Assembly: GCF_018446385.1 (NCBI RefSeq)
Contig: NC_055991.1
Span: forward strand, 72,482,123 to 72,546,122
Direction of reading: 5' to 3'
DNA from: Zingiber officinale
Taxonomy: Eukaryota > Streptophyta > Magnoliopsida > Zingiberales > Zingiberaceae
DNA: 64,000 nt
The position numbers and the translations under genes were made by a program. A model generated the notes under the pieces. The model did not search any database, was not told where the DNA came from, and saw only the letters and a program-made list of their open reading frames with translations. Shown one piece after another: positions 24,088 through 35,194 of this stretch (position 1 is its first letter; each line of letters opens with the position of its first letter).

Positions 24088-26919
24088 TGTAACGACCCAA
24101 TTTTTCCCATTTCAAGTCCTAAAGGTCCATAAAAATATTTGGAAACGCTTTTAAAATATTCTAGAGATTTTTAGTAATTTTTAGAGTATTTTTACATAAT
24201 TTTTGGAGGTCGTTTAGTAGGTTTACAAAAAGAAAAGAAGTTTTGACAAAAACCGTGGAAGGTGAGACTCGAACCCAAGACCTCCGGCTGAACCCGACCT
24301 AACCGGACGCAGCCAACCAACTGGGCTACTCGTGGTTTGTTAATAAGTATGAAGCGGATATATATGAGTCATAGTAAAGAGCAAAGTTAGACCTAGGTTA
24401 TAAAAGGGATAAGTTAAGGGGAGAAGGGGATTATTTTCCCGTGACCTAATCTCGCGATCCCTTCCTCTCTCGCGGCGGTGACTCCCTCTCGGGCGAAAAC
24501 GCAGCCGCAGCTCGGGCTTCGCCTCCGGCGGTCGAACAAGGACACTTCTGTGAGATCTCCTTGGACCCGAGCTTCTCTCGTCGAAGGGAGCACGCGGACA
24601 CAAAAGGAACGTCGAGATTTGAAGCTAGCCGAAACCCTAGAGTCCTCTTCTCCGATTGTAAGTCCAAGAAAGCAAGTAAGTACTACTCACCTGCGGTAGG
24701 AGTTGCTCCGTACGCTTGGTTTTCTTGTTGAGTTTTTAAACTAGGGCTTCCTTGTGCCGAACTTGATTCATGCTAGGGCTGGATTGTATTCCATGCTGTG
24801 CCGAATTGGGAGAATGGATTTGGGTTTTAAGATGGCTGTTCGGACCCCTGAATTGTGCCACAGTGACTATGCCAAACCTCCTCTAAAGCATTAGGATGCT
24901 GAATTTTTATGTCAAGGGTTTGTTTCCTTGTTTTGGTCTTTAGCTGTGCCAAAACTTTAGGACAAACTCCAAGTTGGTTTTGTGTTATGGATCCTTTGCT
25001 GAGTTTGCATATAGACATCCTTTGAGATTTATAAGATTTCGGATTTAGCATGTTTTGGAATTTCTGCACCAAGAGACATTCTATGATAGCTATTCTTTAG
25101 AATTCGACATGCTAAGTTTCCCTTTTGAATATGCAAGCTAGTTACTGTAATATGCAGAACAATATGCTATGTTTTCCTTTAGAACTTGCTGTGTAGAAAT
25201 TCTATGCTGTTGTCATGCTATTTCTGTGTATTTCAGTTGAGTTACCATGATTTAGGTTGCTGGAATTAGTTTCCCTTCCATGCTACTATCATGTTTTAGA
25301 ATTTCTGAAGCTATTTTCTTTTGGAAGTGGTTTAGGATTAAAAGCACACCAAAAGCTTAATTAAATGCCAAGGCATTTTTAATATCAGAATAAGAAAGAT
25401 AACAAGTAAGTAAAACAAGAGGCTAGTACCCGACATCCAAGAGCTTGTCGTTAAACAAATCCAGGTGACCATTTCCGAGGTCTTGGCCCTGGTAGACCGA
25501 GCTCTGCTCTTTTAGGATTGGTGGCTCGCAACCCCAACCTATTAGGGAACGCGCATGAGATGGTACTAAGCCTGGGCCCAAGAAAAGAAAACCAAAGAAA
25601 AGAAAAGTTAAGAAAGAAGGAGAGAAAGAAGAAGTGAGTAAAAGATAGGAATTAAAAGATTAATTTCTAACACAAGGATATAAGAAATGAAACAAGTTAC
25701 ATGCTTAGAATAGATAAAAAGTTAGTTGCTGAAATTCTAAGCTTATAGTATTAATTTCTTGTTATCCTGCTAGTTAGTGAGTATGACTTGTATCCAATTT
25801 ATTTTCTGTATACCATGAGCACATGCAGATTGCTTTAGTATTTCAGTTTCAGTACTTTTGCATTATATTTATGCATTGCGAGTTTTGTGAGATAGATTAG
25901 TACTTACTAAGCGTTTTCGCTTATAGATACTTCTCTTTTTTTTTCCTCCTACTGCAGATAAAGGAAAAGCTAAGATATGAAAGGGAGGCGACAGGATGGT
26001 GGTGGTGATGAAAGAAGTGTGTGATGTTGAAGTGTGAAGCCTTGGGACCAAGAAAAAGTTTAATTGATTTCTTGTATCGCTTGAGATTAATCTATTTAAC
26101 TTGTCTATTCCTTATGACCGGATTCCTTTAGTATAGCTGAAAGGTTACTTTTTAATACTGTTCTATGCTTGGATTTTGCTGGAATAACTTTTGTTACTTG
26201 TTACTGGATTTGATTTTTGATCAGCTGTTGTGATGAGGTAGCTTGAGTGCTATACTGCCATGCATGTTAGTTATTCCTAGCCTTCAATTTGCTGTTGCGG
26301 TGATTAAATCTGTGCAAATCATGTTAGCCTCCAGTTTGATTGCAAATTAAATCTGCTGCCGTACACTTGTGAAGTTATGTTGCTTGAATTGCTTCTTGCT
26401 TATATGCTCTTGATTTGATTGAAGTATTATTTCTTTTTAATTGCTGGAAGCTAGCCCCTTAGAATATGAGTTACGGTTTGGCTTTCATGGAAGCCGTAGC
26501 ATGCCATGATTATTATTAAGTTAAATTCTTGCACAAGTCCTTAGCATGCAGTTGCAGTTAGTTCGGTTTAATGTTTCTTATTAATGGTTAAAGGTTTGGT
26601 TGTTAATGAATTGTTATGCATGCAATATTAGTAGGAACAGCCATGACCGAATTGTGCATAGGAATATACATGCATACAAGTTGAAATGCTATTATGGAAA
26701 CATGCTAATACACCTTGGTATGATAGATAAGCTTGGTTGATGGCAGTACTGAAATAATTAGTAATAATGCAGCATGTCTCCAAAAGTGAAAAACGAAGAA
26801 ACAATATATATATATATCATGTCAAGTTTATTACCTTTAAGTCAAGCAATATCAGTTAGGTAGAATGAGTAGTTAAGTAACGGTCCCCTCAGAGTAGTAT
26901 TAAGGAGGTGGTCGTTACA
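24088..26919 (+). repeat. Gypsy-1 3' LTR
   Basis: Nearly identical to the 5' LTR, offset by 7721 bases in its first part. It starts TGTAACGACCC and ends TCGTTACA. The tRNA-like unit is at 24248-24339 (B box 24265-24275, A box 24317-24328). Confidence 0.95.
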
Positions 26920-27702
26920 ACAAGCATGTTACCAAAAGAAACTTTGCTCTAGACCTTCTCTTTTTATCTTGGCCGAAACTTCAAGGTGAGGTTCTAAATT
27001 CTTTTTTTTTTGTACAACATAAAGCATAATTTGTAAACTTGTAAGTCATAAGTGACCACCAATCTATCTTGGCCATAGCTTACAAGAAAACTATAAGGTT
27101 TAAAAAAAACATTTTTATACGAAAAACAAACCAACAACTACTTGTACTGCAGTGAGGGGATACTCACATCCTTTCGCTTGATTTTTCCTAAAAGGAGTGG
27201 CCTTGCTTTGAAGCTTTCCTAGAGCAACCCCTTTCTTGCTTGGTTCGGCAATGGTGAGGGAGAGAAGAGGTTTCGGTGGAGAGGAGGAGGGAGGAGGAAG
27301 AGAAGCAAAATGAATGTTTTCTCTTTCTTTTCTCCTTTTATTCCTCATGAAAAGAAGAAGGGAAAATGAATTTTTCCTTCTCTTTTCTTTTACTCAATCC
27401 TTAATGAGAAGAGAGAGTAAGAATCATCTTTTCCTTTGAGAGGGAGAAGGCAATTCCAACTTCTCTTCCTAAATGAAAGAAACCTTCTCTTACTCTTAAC
27501 TATATTGTCCCTTCTTTCCTAACAATACATTCTCTTGATTCATTGGTTATCACATACATGTATCTAGTAAGAGGTCTAAGGTTCAAACCTTGGTCATCTC
27601 TTTTTGGTTCTATTTTATTATTTTTACTAATTTCCACCTAAGGCCTATTTTAAACCATGGTAAAAAAATATGCAACTTGCTAGATATCCTATGGGTGTTG
27701 CA

Positions 27703-28094
27703 ACCGGATAGCTGGTGAGAAGTCTAGATGGGTCGAAGGGCTGACCGGACATCTGGCAGGTGAGTAAAGGTAAGTCACTGGAATGGACTGACTGTGAGGA
27801 CGCGTTCCCGGGAAGGGAACATTAGACGTCGATCCGGCTTAGATCCATTTCGGATATCTAAGTCGAGATCGTGACTTGATTCCGGTCTCGGAAAGACGGA
27901 ATCTAAGTCATACTTTTTATGTTGAACTTAAAAACTGTGCTAATACTTTATTTTGTAGGACATACATTATTTATTTGCCTCAGACTAACCTTATCTTACA
28001 GGAAAGATGTTCCCCTCAGAAAGGTGGTCCGGGCGCCCGGAGGCGAATTCTATCCATTTTGCGGCGTAGACAAGTGGAGCTCGCTAGTTGGACC
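27703..28094 (+). repeat. Copia-2 3' LTR, piece 2 of 3
   Basis: Begins with accgg (27703-27707, second copy of the solo LTR's duplication), continues with the last arm of hairpin unit 5 and hairpin unit 6 (27724-27756), and runs to ggacc at 28090-28094, the left duplication of Gypsy-2. The sequence follows the 5' LTR from about 8422 to 8811. Confidence 0.92.
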
Positions 28095-28813
28095 TGTAAC
28101 ACCCATAAAATTATAAGATAAGTATATGGGTGTTATTTGCTTTAGAGCATAAAAGAAGAATCAAAAGAAAAAAAAATAAGGGAAATAAAAAGAAGAGGTG
28201 AAGGTTTGAACCTTGAACCTCTCACAAAGGATAGAAATAAAGTTATGTATGATAACCACTAGGATAATGAATAACATATGAATGGAAAATGGTGGGAATT
28301 GTAGTTAAAAGTGAGGATATGATTAAGTGAGGGAACAAGAGAAAATCAAGTAGGTTTATTCCTCTTGTTTACCTCTTGGTTAAGAAAAGGAGTAAGCAAA
28401 AGACAAGTTGTCTTTCTTCCTTTTCCTTCTCTATTTTCGTGGAGTTTAAGAGAATAATGAAGAGAAGAATTAAAGGAAAGGAATGAGGACATTCTCATTA
28501 GAAAAATACATGCGTGAATTAAGGAAAAAGGGAAGCAAAGTTCATCTTTGTATCTTCCACCCACTTAGCATAAAAAGGAAAGAAAGGAAAGGATTTCATT
28601 TTTTCTTCCTTCTCCCTCACCATTGCCGAAACTAGAAGCCCTCCTCCCTCATCTCCACAAGCCAAGTTTAGGTTTCTCCCTAAGAGGAAACTAAATTACA
28701 AGAAGGAGCCTTCAAGGAGCACCCTTCCAAGCAAGAGAAATCAAAAGGAGTGCTAGCCTCCTTCCTCTTCACCAAGGGTACCATTTCTTTAAGGATTAAC
28801 AAGGGAACACTAG

Positions 28814-31461
28814 GTAAGCTTCCCCACACCTGTGGTACAATGGTTTATATGGTTTTCCATGAAGATAGATCGCTTAAAAACCTAATGTTTGCTTTATGAG
28901 AATTTCGGCCAAGACAAGAGGAAGTGTTTAAGAAAATTGTAACTAGATATGCTTATTATTTATTTTTGTGACATGTATCTTATATAAGAGGTTAATCTAA
29001 GGTTTCCATGCTAGAATGAACAATGAAAACTTAGATCCATGAACCCTAGACTCTTGGCCAAGCATGAACAAGAGGACTAGGTAAGCTTAAAACTCAAACT
29101 AAGCATGTTTCCTTATTCTTGTGTTATGTACCCTATGATAATGATGTTGTTAACATTTTCTCTTACTTGTATGTTGTTTGAAACTCCATTTCCATGCTCA
29201 TGAATGTTCGGCCATGGAAGAACTAAAGGCCTAGGAGAGTTTTAAACCTAAAACTAAGCATGCTAAGATTTTTCCTAAGACAAGATATGAAGCTATAATG
29301 TTATGCCATGATTGTATGTTGATTATGAATCCTATTTCATGCTTATGAAGATTCGGTTATGAAGAGATTTGAAGTATAGGAAAGTTTAAACCAAGTCTAG
29401 GAGGCTCATAACCTTCTTGATAAAATGATATGAAACTAGTTGATGTTCTTATGGTTGCTTGTTACATAGAAATTTGGTTACATGTAACTTTCGGCCACAC
29501 TAAGTTTTAAAGCTAGGATGCTTAGATTTTTAAACTAAGTTTGCTCATGTTGTTCCTTGTAATGTTGCCATGAAAATTGTGTAGGGTTTCCATGCCTTTA
29601 GGCCATATGAAAAAAAACAAAACCAAGCTCACATGTTTCGGCCACCCTTGAGTTTAAAGGCCTAGAGAAATTTAGAATCCAACTTGTATATGCTTATGAT
29701 GTTCTTGTGATAAATGCTATGAAATGTAGTTGTGGTTTCCATGCTCCTATGCCATTGGAAACTTAGTTCCATGTTTGATAGGTTTCGGCCAATACTAGTT
29801 TAAAGGCCTAGAGAAATTGAGAACCCAACTTATATATGTTCATGATGTCTCTTGTGATAATTGTTATGAAATGTAGTTGTGGTATTCATGCTCTTGTGTC
29901 ACTAGAAACTTAGTTCCATGCTTGATATGTTTCGGCCACTACTAGTTTAAAGGCCTAGAGAAATTTAGAACCCAACTTATATATGTTCATGATGTCTCTT
30001 GCGATGTATGCTATGAAATGTAGTTGTGGTTTCCATGCTCTTATGCCACCAAAAACCTAGTTCCAAGATTTATATGTTTCGGCCACCTTGAGTTAATGGG
30101 TTTAGGAAGTTTGGAATTCAAAACAAATGTGCTTATGATGTTCCTCATGAAAATGTATAAGATATTGGCTTAGGGTTCAACACTTTCATGCTACTTGTAA
30201 CCTAGAATGAGACATGCTAGGGTTCGGCCATGATAAGGTTAGAAGCTTAAGGAACTTAGAACCCAAACTAAACATGCTTAAATTGTTCCTTATGAAATAT
30301 GATATGATATGTGTTTAGGGTTTACATGTTTGCATGTTGCTTAGAACTTGATTGCTCTTCATGAAGGTTTCGGCCATGAAAGAATTAGAAACCTAGGAGG
30401 GCTTAAAAATTTAGGTTAACATGCTTATGACCTTTCTTATGCTTGTATGTGAAAATATCATGAGATTTTTATGTTTGTGTGTTGTCTAGAGATCATGCCC
30501 TACTCATAACTTTCGGCCATATGGGTTTAGTGACCTAGATGTACCTCACATGCTATGTAATGAACAAGAAATGTTATTTAATGATTCCATGAATGGTTAT
30601 GTCTTCTTATGATAAGTGATATGCTCTTTTATGTATGCTTATGATCCATGTAGGTGCTATGTGCCCAATTATGCATGCTTTATGATATGATAAAATGACA
30701 TGTTCATTATGCAACCTTATGATCCATGCATGTGCTGTGTGCCCAAATATGCATGCTTTATGATATGATAAGTGATATGTTCATGATGTACGCTATGATT
30801 CATGCATGTGCTGTGTGCCCAAATATGCATGTTTTATGATATGTTAAGAAATATGATATGCATGAAAGGATAAGAACTATGATATGTATGACATGCTATT
30901 TTACTTTATGTATGGCTTGTACCAAGGTTGGGCTCCATAAGCGCCCCGGGGTCGATGGACTAAGAAACGGGCCTCGTTAGGGATGGGCTCCTAAGTGCCC
31001 CTTGGTCGATGGATTAAGAAACGGGCCTAGTGTGTATGCCTTATAGGGTTCAAGACTTGCTACCTTGGACCTACATAGGACGCGCGCATTTATGTATGTG
31101 GTATAAGTCGGGGCCCTAATCATGTTGAGATTATGTTTAAGTATGTATATTATAAGTTTTCAAAAGACATGTTGCATATGTTGCATGATGTATGTTTAGG
31201 AATTTACCTTGCTATACTCTATGATTATGCCATGATGTTTATGATGATGTTATGCTATGTCAGGATACATTTGATGATCACGTTATATTATGTCATGTTA
31301 CTTTATGTTATGTTACGATATGCCATGATATGTTGCTTGATATGATAAATTTGTTCTTGTGCCTCTTGACTTGTGATTTTAATATGCTTTACGGTTTTTT
31401 GTGAGTAGGAAAGGAACTTACTGATCCATGAGTGCTCACAGCTTACTTTCTTGTACCACAG
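28814..31461 (+). other. Candidate LTR intron of Gypsy-2 (5' LTR copy)
   Basis: Donor-like GTAAGCTTCCCC starts at 28814 after AG. CCACAG, followed by ATAAAGGCAAGG, ends it at 31461. The 3' LTR has the same sites at 35922 and 38570. The interval (2648 bp) contains the whole 146-bp module array. It is an inference from conservation, not a proven intron. Confidence 0.45.
28904..30655 (+). repeat. Twelve degenerate modules of about 146 bp
   Basis: The motif tttcggcca (or a close variant) recurs at 28904, 29054, 29207, 29352, 29490, 29637, 29784, 29931, 30078, 30223, 30369 and 30512, followed each time by a variant of gtttaaaggcctagag. The mean spacing is 146 bp and four consecutive intervals near 29490-30078 are exactly 147. 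Modules near 29637-30078 are most alike, the outer ones more diverged. The 3' LTR repeats the array. Confidence 0.88.
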
Positions 31462-31795
31462 ATAAAGGCAAGGAATGGATGTACTAGGGGAGCAGCAGGA
31501 GGGGCTAGAAGGATGTGTGTGGTAGTGGATTGGCTAAAGGAAAAGACCTACTTTTGTTTAATAAGAAATATGCCATGTTGATATTTTTACTTTATGACTC
31601 CATGACATTAAGTATGTGTTTGGGTATTGAGACTTAAAAATTATGATGGGTATGATATGTGGTTCTTTTATGTCTATGGTAATGTTAAAGTAAGAAAAGT
31701 TTTTAAATTCTCTAAGTAAGACTTCCGCTGTATTAAGCATGTATGTGTCCAAGTAACCCCCGTCGCCTTAGCAGGAGGGGCGGGGCGTTACAGTT

Positions 31796-31807
31796 TGGTA
31801 TCAAAGC
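31796..31807 (+). other. Primer binding site of Gypsy-2
   Basis: TGGTATCAAAGC, three bases after the LTR. It differs by one base from the usual TGGTATCAGAGC. Confidence 0.85.
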
Positions 31808-32112
31808 GAGGTTAGCCTTTCCACTACACACATGTCAGGCCTCCATCCTGCCGCTCCAAGTAAGATTTTATATGCTTAATTTAATTTTTGTTTGATGCTT
31901 AATATTATGCATGTTTACTTATTCTTTGTTTTAGTGTAATTTATATTCTTTGTTTTAGTTTAATTTAACTTTTGTTAATGCCCTAATATTCTGCATGTTT
32001 ACTTATACTTTGAATTAGGATAGGTATGCATGATGGTAGGATAGGAATAGTAATAACCGTATGACAGCGAATAGGGATAACAATAATTTGTTATTGTTTA
32101 ATGAAGATAAGC

Positions 32113-35100
32113 ATGGCTAGGAGACGTACTACCCGAGCAGACGAGGCAATCACTCCACCAGATCTGACTCAGGTAGTCACCGACCTTCAACGTCAGATCA
32201 CGGAACAACAACAGTTGATCACCACCTTGATGGGTCAACAAGGAACCCCTACCACCCCACCAGTAGTTCAGAACGCAGTGCCAGTTGTGCCAATAGTTGC
32301 ACCAGTACCACCGGTAGCTCCTACCCCAGTGGTTCGACAGGAGACCTACTTGATACAGTGGCTGAGGCTAAAGCCGGAGAACTTCTCGGGTACTTGCGAG
32401 TCGTGGGATGCCCAGGCCTGGTTCAAGACAGTAGAAAGCACAGTGGAACTTCTGGACTGGCCTGAATCAGAGAAGATCAAATGCGTATCTTTCTGCTTCT
32501 CCGGAGATGCGAGAATGTGGTGGGAAAGAGTTAAAGCTAAGAGGCAAATTAATCTGATGAATTGGATGGACTTCGAGACAGAGTTCTTCGAAGAGTTCTT
32601 CCATACGCAAGTGACGAACCGGTATTACGACGAGTTCACCGAGTTCCGGCAAGGTGATTTATCAGTGAACGAAGCAGTAAAGCGCTTCAACCGATTAGCA
32701 CGCCTTTGTCCTGAATTAGTGCGTACAGAAAGAGAAAGGGTCCGACTGATGCTGAAGATGCTTCGACCCGAGATAGCACTGAACGTGGCCGGCGGAGTTA
32801 ATAGACCGCAGACTACAGAGGAATTAGTCAGCGGTGCACTGATTACAGAACATTATCAGAAAGCAATGAAGGAGAATAAAAGGCAGACACGAGCCGAAGG
32901 ACAGAGACCCCAGAGTACCAAACCAGGCTGGAAAGGAACTTCTATCGGAAAAAGGAAGCAGTGGGACAATGCAAAAAGTGGGTCAGTAAATAAGCAACCG
33001 AGATACCCCCAGTGTTCTATTTGTGGGAAGCTACATTCTGGATTGTGTCACAAAGGTACAAGAAAGTGCTATAATTGCGGACAGGAAGGACATTTGGCCA
33101 GAGATTGTCCTACTCAGTTGCAGGCACCATTCCAACAGAACAACCAGAACAAGGGTGCCCCTTCACAGCTACACCAAATGCAAACCGCTATAGAAGGGAC
33201 TTCGATCAGCCAAGGGAGATTGGAAGCCCCGCCAGCGACGATGAATGCCAGGGTGTTCGCGATTACTAATGAGGATGTGGCGAATGCCTCTACTGTCGTT
33301 ACAGGTCAGCTGCCTATTTTTAATCAGCATGCTTTAGTATTGTTTGATACTGGGGCGACACACTCGTTCGTCTCAACACCATTTGCAAAGAAATTAGACA
33401 TACCACCTCAAACACTAAATGGTACGTTCTTAACAACCCTTCCATCCGGGGAAGTTATGCCATCGGATCAAATGCTGCGGGTCGTACCTATCCGAATCGT
33501 AGACAGAGAACTCTTCTGCAATTTGATAGTACTTGACATGCGGAATTTTGACATTATACTGGGCATGGACTTTTTGAGCAAGTACGGCGCCTCAATCGAG
33601 TGTCGTAATAAGAAGGTAGTCTTCCGACCTGAAGCTGAACCGATGTTTAAATTTGTTGGGGAATCTGGGAAAGAAACTGAAAGATTCTTATCAGCAGTAA
33701 AGGCACAAAGTATGGTAGACAAAGGTTGTAATGGATTTCTAGCGCACGTGGTTGATACAAGACTAACCGGAAGCCAGAAGCTAGAAGAGGTCAGAGTAGT
33801 ATGCAACTATCCGGAAGTATTTCCTGATGAACTACCGGGATTAGCACCCGATAGAGAAATAGAATTTACGATTGAATTAGTTCCGGGAACTAAACCAATT
33901 TCTAAAGCGCCTTACCGAATGGCACCGACTGAGTTGAAGGAACTTCAAGAACAGCTACGGGAGTTGCTCGACAAAGGACTTATTCGCCCTAGTCACTCTC
34001 CATGGGGAGATCCGGTACTATTTGTGAAAAAGAAGGATGGGTCTATGCGAATGTGTATAGATTACCGAGCACTGAACAACGCGACAATCAAGAACAGATA
34101 CCCCCTTCGGCGGATCGATGACCTGTTTGACCAATTGAAGGGAGCAACTGTCTTCTCAAAGATTGACTTAAGGTCCGGCTATCATCAAGTGAAAGTGAAA
34201 CAAGAGGATATACCGAAGACAGCCTTTCGAACAAGATATGGGCATTATGAGTTTGTAGTTTTGCCCTTCGGAGTGACAAATGCCCCTGCTGTGTTCATGG
34301 ATTTGATGAATCAGGTTTTTGCGGCGTATCTTGACAAATTTGTGATTGTCTTCATTGATGATATTCTCATCTACTCGAGAACCCAAGAAGAGCATGCCAA
34401 ACACCTGAATATGGTATTGCAAATCCTTCGAGAAAAACGACTATATGCAAAATTCTCCAAATGTGAGTTCTGGCTTGATTGAATATCATTCTTGGATCAT
34501 ATTATCTCCAAGGACGGAGTAATGGTGGATCCGAATAAGATTGAGGCTATAAGCAACTGGAATAGGCCAAAGAACGCCAGTGAAGTCAGAAGTTTTATTG
34601 GGCTAGCAGGCTACTACAGGAAGTTTGTAGAGGACTTCTCTAAGATAGCAGCCCCGATGACCGTTCTCACCAAGAAGAATAAAAAGTATGAATGGACAGA
34701 CGACTGCGAGAAAAGTTTTACGGAACTGAAATGGAGACTGACCAGTGCTCCGATTCTTACTCTTCCGGAAAGCAACAAGGATTTTGATATGTATAGCGAT
34801 GCTTCCTTTTTAGGACTCAGAGCTATACTTATGCAAGATGGCAAAGTCATTGCCTATGCCTCTAGACAACTCAAAGAACATGAAAGGAATTACCCCGTTC
34901 ATGATTTAGAGCTAGCAGCGGTGGTCTTCGCTCTAAAGACATGGAGGCATTACTTGTATGGGGCTCAGTGCAGGATTTATACAGACCACCAGAGTCTAAA
35001 ATATTTCTTCACGCAGAAAGACCTAAATATGAGACAATGCAGATGCCTCGAGCTAGTCAAGGACTATGATTGCGAGATCTTTTATCACCCTGGTAAAGCA

Positions 35101-35145
35101 AACAAGGTAGCCGATGCACTCAGCAGAAAGTCCGTCACCACCTGA
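32113..35145 (+). pseudogene. Gypsy-2 gag-protease-RT-RNase H polyprotein with one internal stop
   Basis: The ATG at 32113 (MARRRTTR) is preferred over 32101 because it matches the Gypsy-1 start. Domains in order: coiled-coil-like N-terminus ([14 protein letters not shown]), gag ([10 protein letters not shown]), CCHC knuckle [14 protein letters not shown] near 33068, protease with intact [10 protein letters not shown] near 33350, RT with FIDDILIYS near 34355, RNase H with DMYSDAS near 34788 and ADALSRKS near 35110. The only break is a TGA at 34480-34482, where relatives have an amino acid, just after EFWLD. The frame ends TGA at 35143-35145. Integrase and chromodomain are missing. Confidence 0.93.
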
Positions 35146-35194
35146 CGAAGTTATTTTAAGTTCGAGGATGAACTTTCTGTGAGGTATGGGGTAC
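35146..35194 (+). other. Deletion scar and polypurine tract of Gypsy-2
   Basis: Right after the RNase H stop comes aagttattttaag, which in another frame gives the chromodomain end (Leu-Phe-stop). It is followed by ttcgaggatgaac and gaggtatgggg as in Gypsy-1. About 1.5 kb present in Gypsy-1 is absent. Confidence 0.8.

Larger units (their letters stand above)
16367..26919 (+). mobile_element. Gypsy-1: young Ty3/gypsy chromovirus (Tekay/Del-like)
   Basis: A full-structure element of 10.55 kb flanked by the duplication acaag (16362-16366 and 26920-26924). It has two LTRs of 2831 and 2832 bp, a primer binding site, gag-pol with chromodomain and a polypurine tract. By eye the LTRs differ at about 14 substitutions and 2 indels, roughly half a percent, so insertion was recent. 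Gag-pol has two small deletions that break the frame, so this copy is not autonomous although every domain is recognisable. It interrupts the solo LTR of 13686-27702. Confidence 0.96.
14134..27167 (-). other. Candidate LTR intron in the minus-strand solo LTR
   Basis: On the minus strand a donor-like site GTGAGTATCCCCTCAC begins at 27167 and an acceptor-like CTGCAG followed by AGAAAGGCAAGG ends at 14134. Without Gypsy-1 the interval is about 2.5 kb. Both ends match the equivalent sites of Gypsy-2 and the 40988-43599 solo LTR. Splicing is an inference. Confidence 0.45.
13686..27702 (-). mobile_element. Solo LTR of a chromovirus family, interrupted by Gypsy-1
   Basis: Flanked by accgg at 13681-13685 and 27703-27707. 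On the minus strand it starts TGCAACACCC and ends GGGCGTTACA. Without Gypsy-1 and one acaag copy it is about 3.46 kb. It has no primer site or coding region, so it is a solo LTR left by recombination between two LTRs. Shared landmarks (TGTAACACCC-like start, GC-rich double motif at 14530-14690, repeated ttggccgaa modules, splice-like sites) place it near Gypsy-2. The start TGCAAC differs from TGTAAC by one base. Open frames inside are not genes. Confidence 0.9.
28095..31792 (+). repeat. Gypsy-2 5' LTR
   Basis: Starts TGTAACACCC and ends GGGCGTTACA. A TATA-like gcataaaaagg lies near 28568, a purine/pyrimidine-rich leader follows, and then the candidate donor at 28814. Most of the LTR is a set of degenerate 146-bp modules, followed by a GC-rich double motif (30925-31025). 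Confidence 0.93.

Noticed and set aside
28904-30655. Regularly spaced repeats considered as a CRISPR-like array
   Set aside because: Plant LTR context, diverged repeats, long spacers that are themselves similar, and present in both LTRs.
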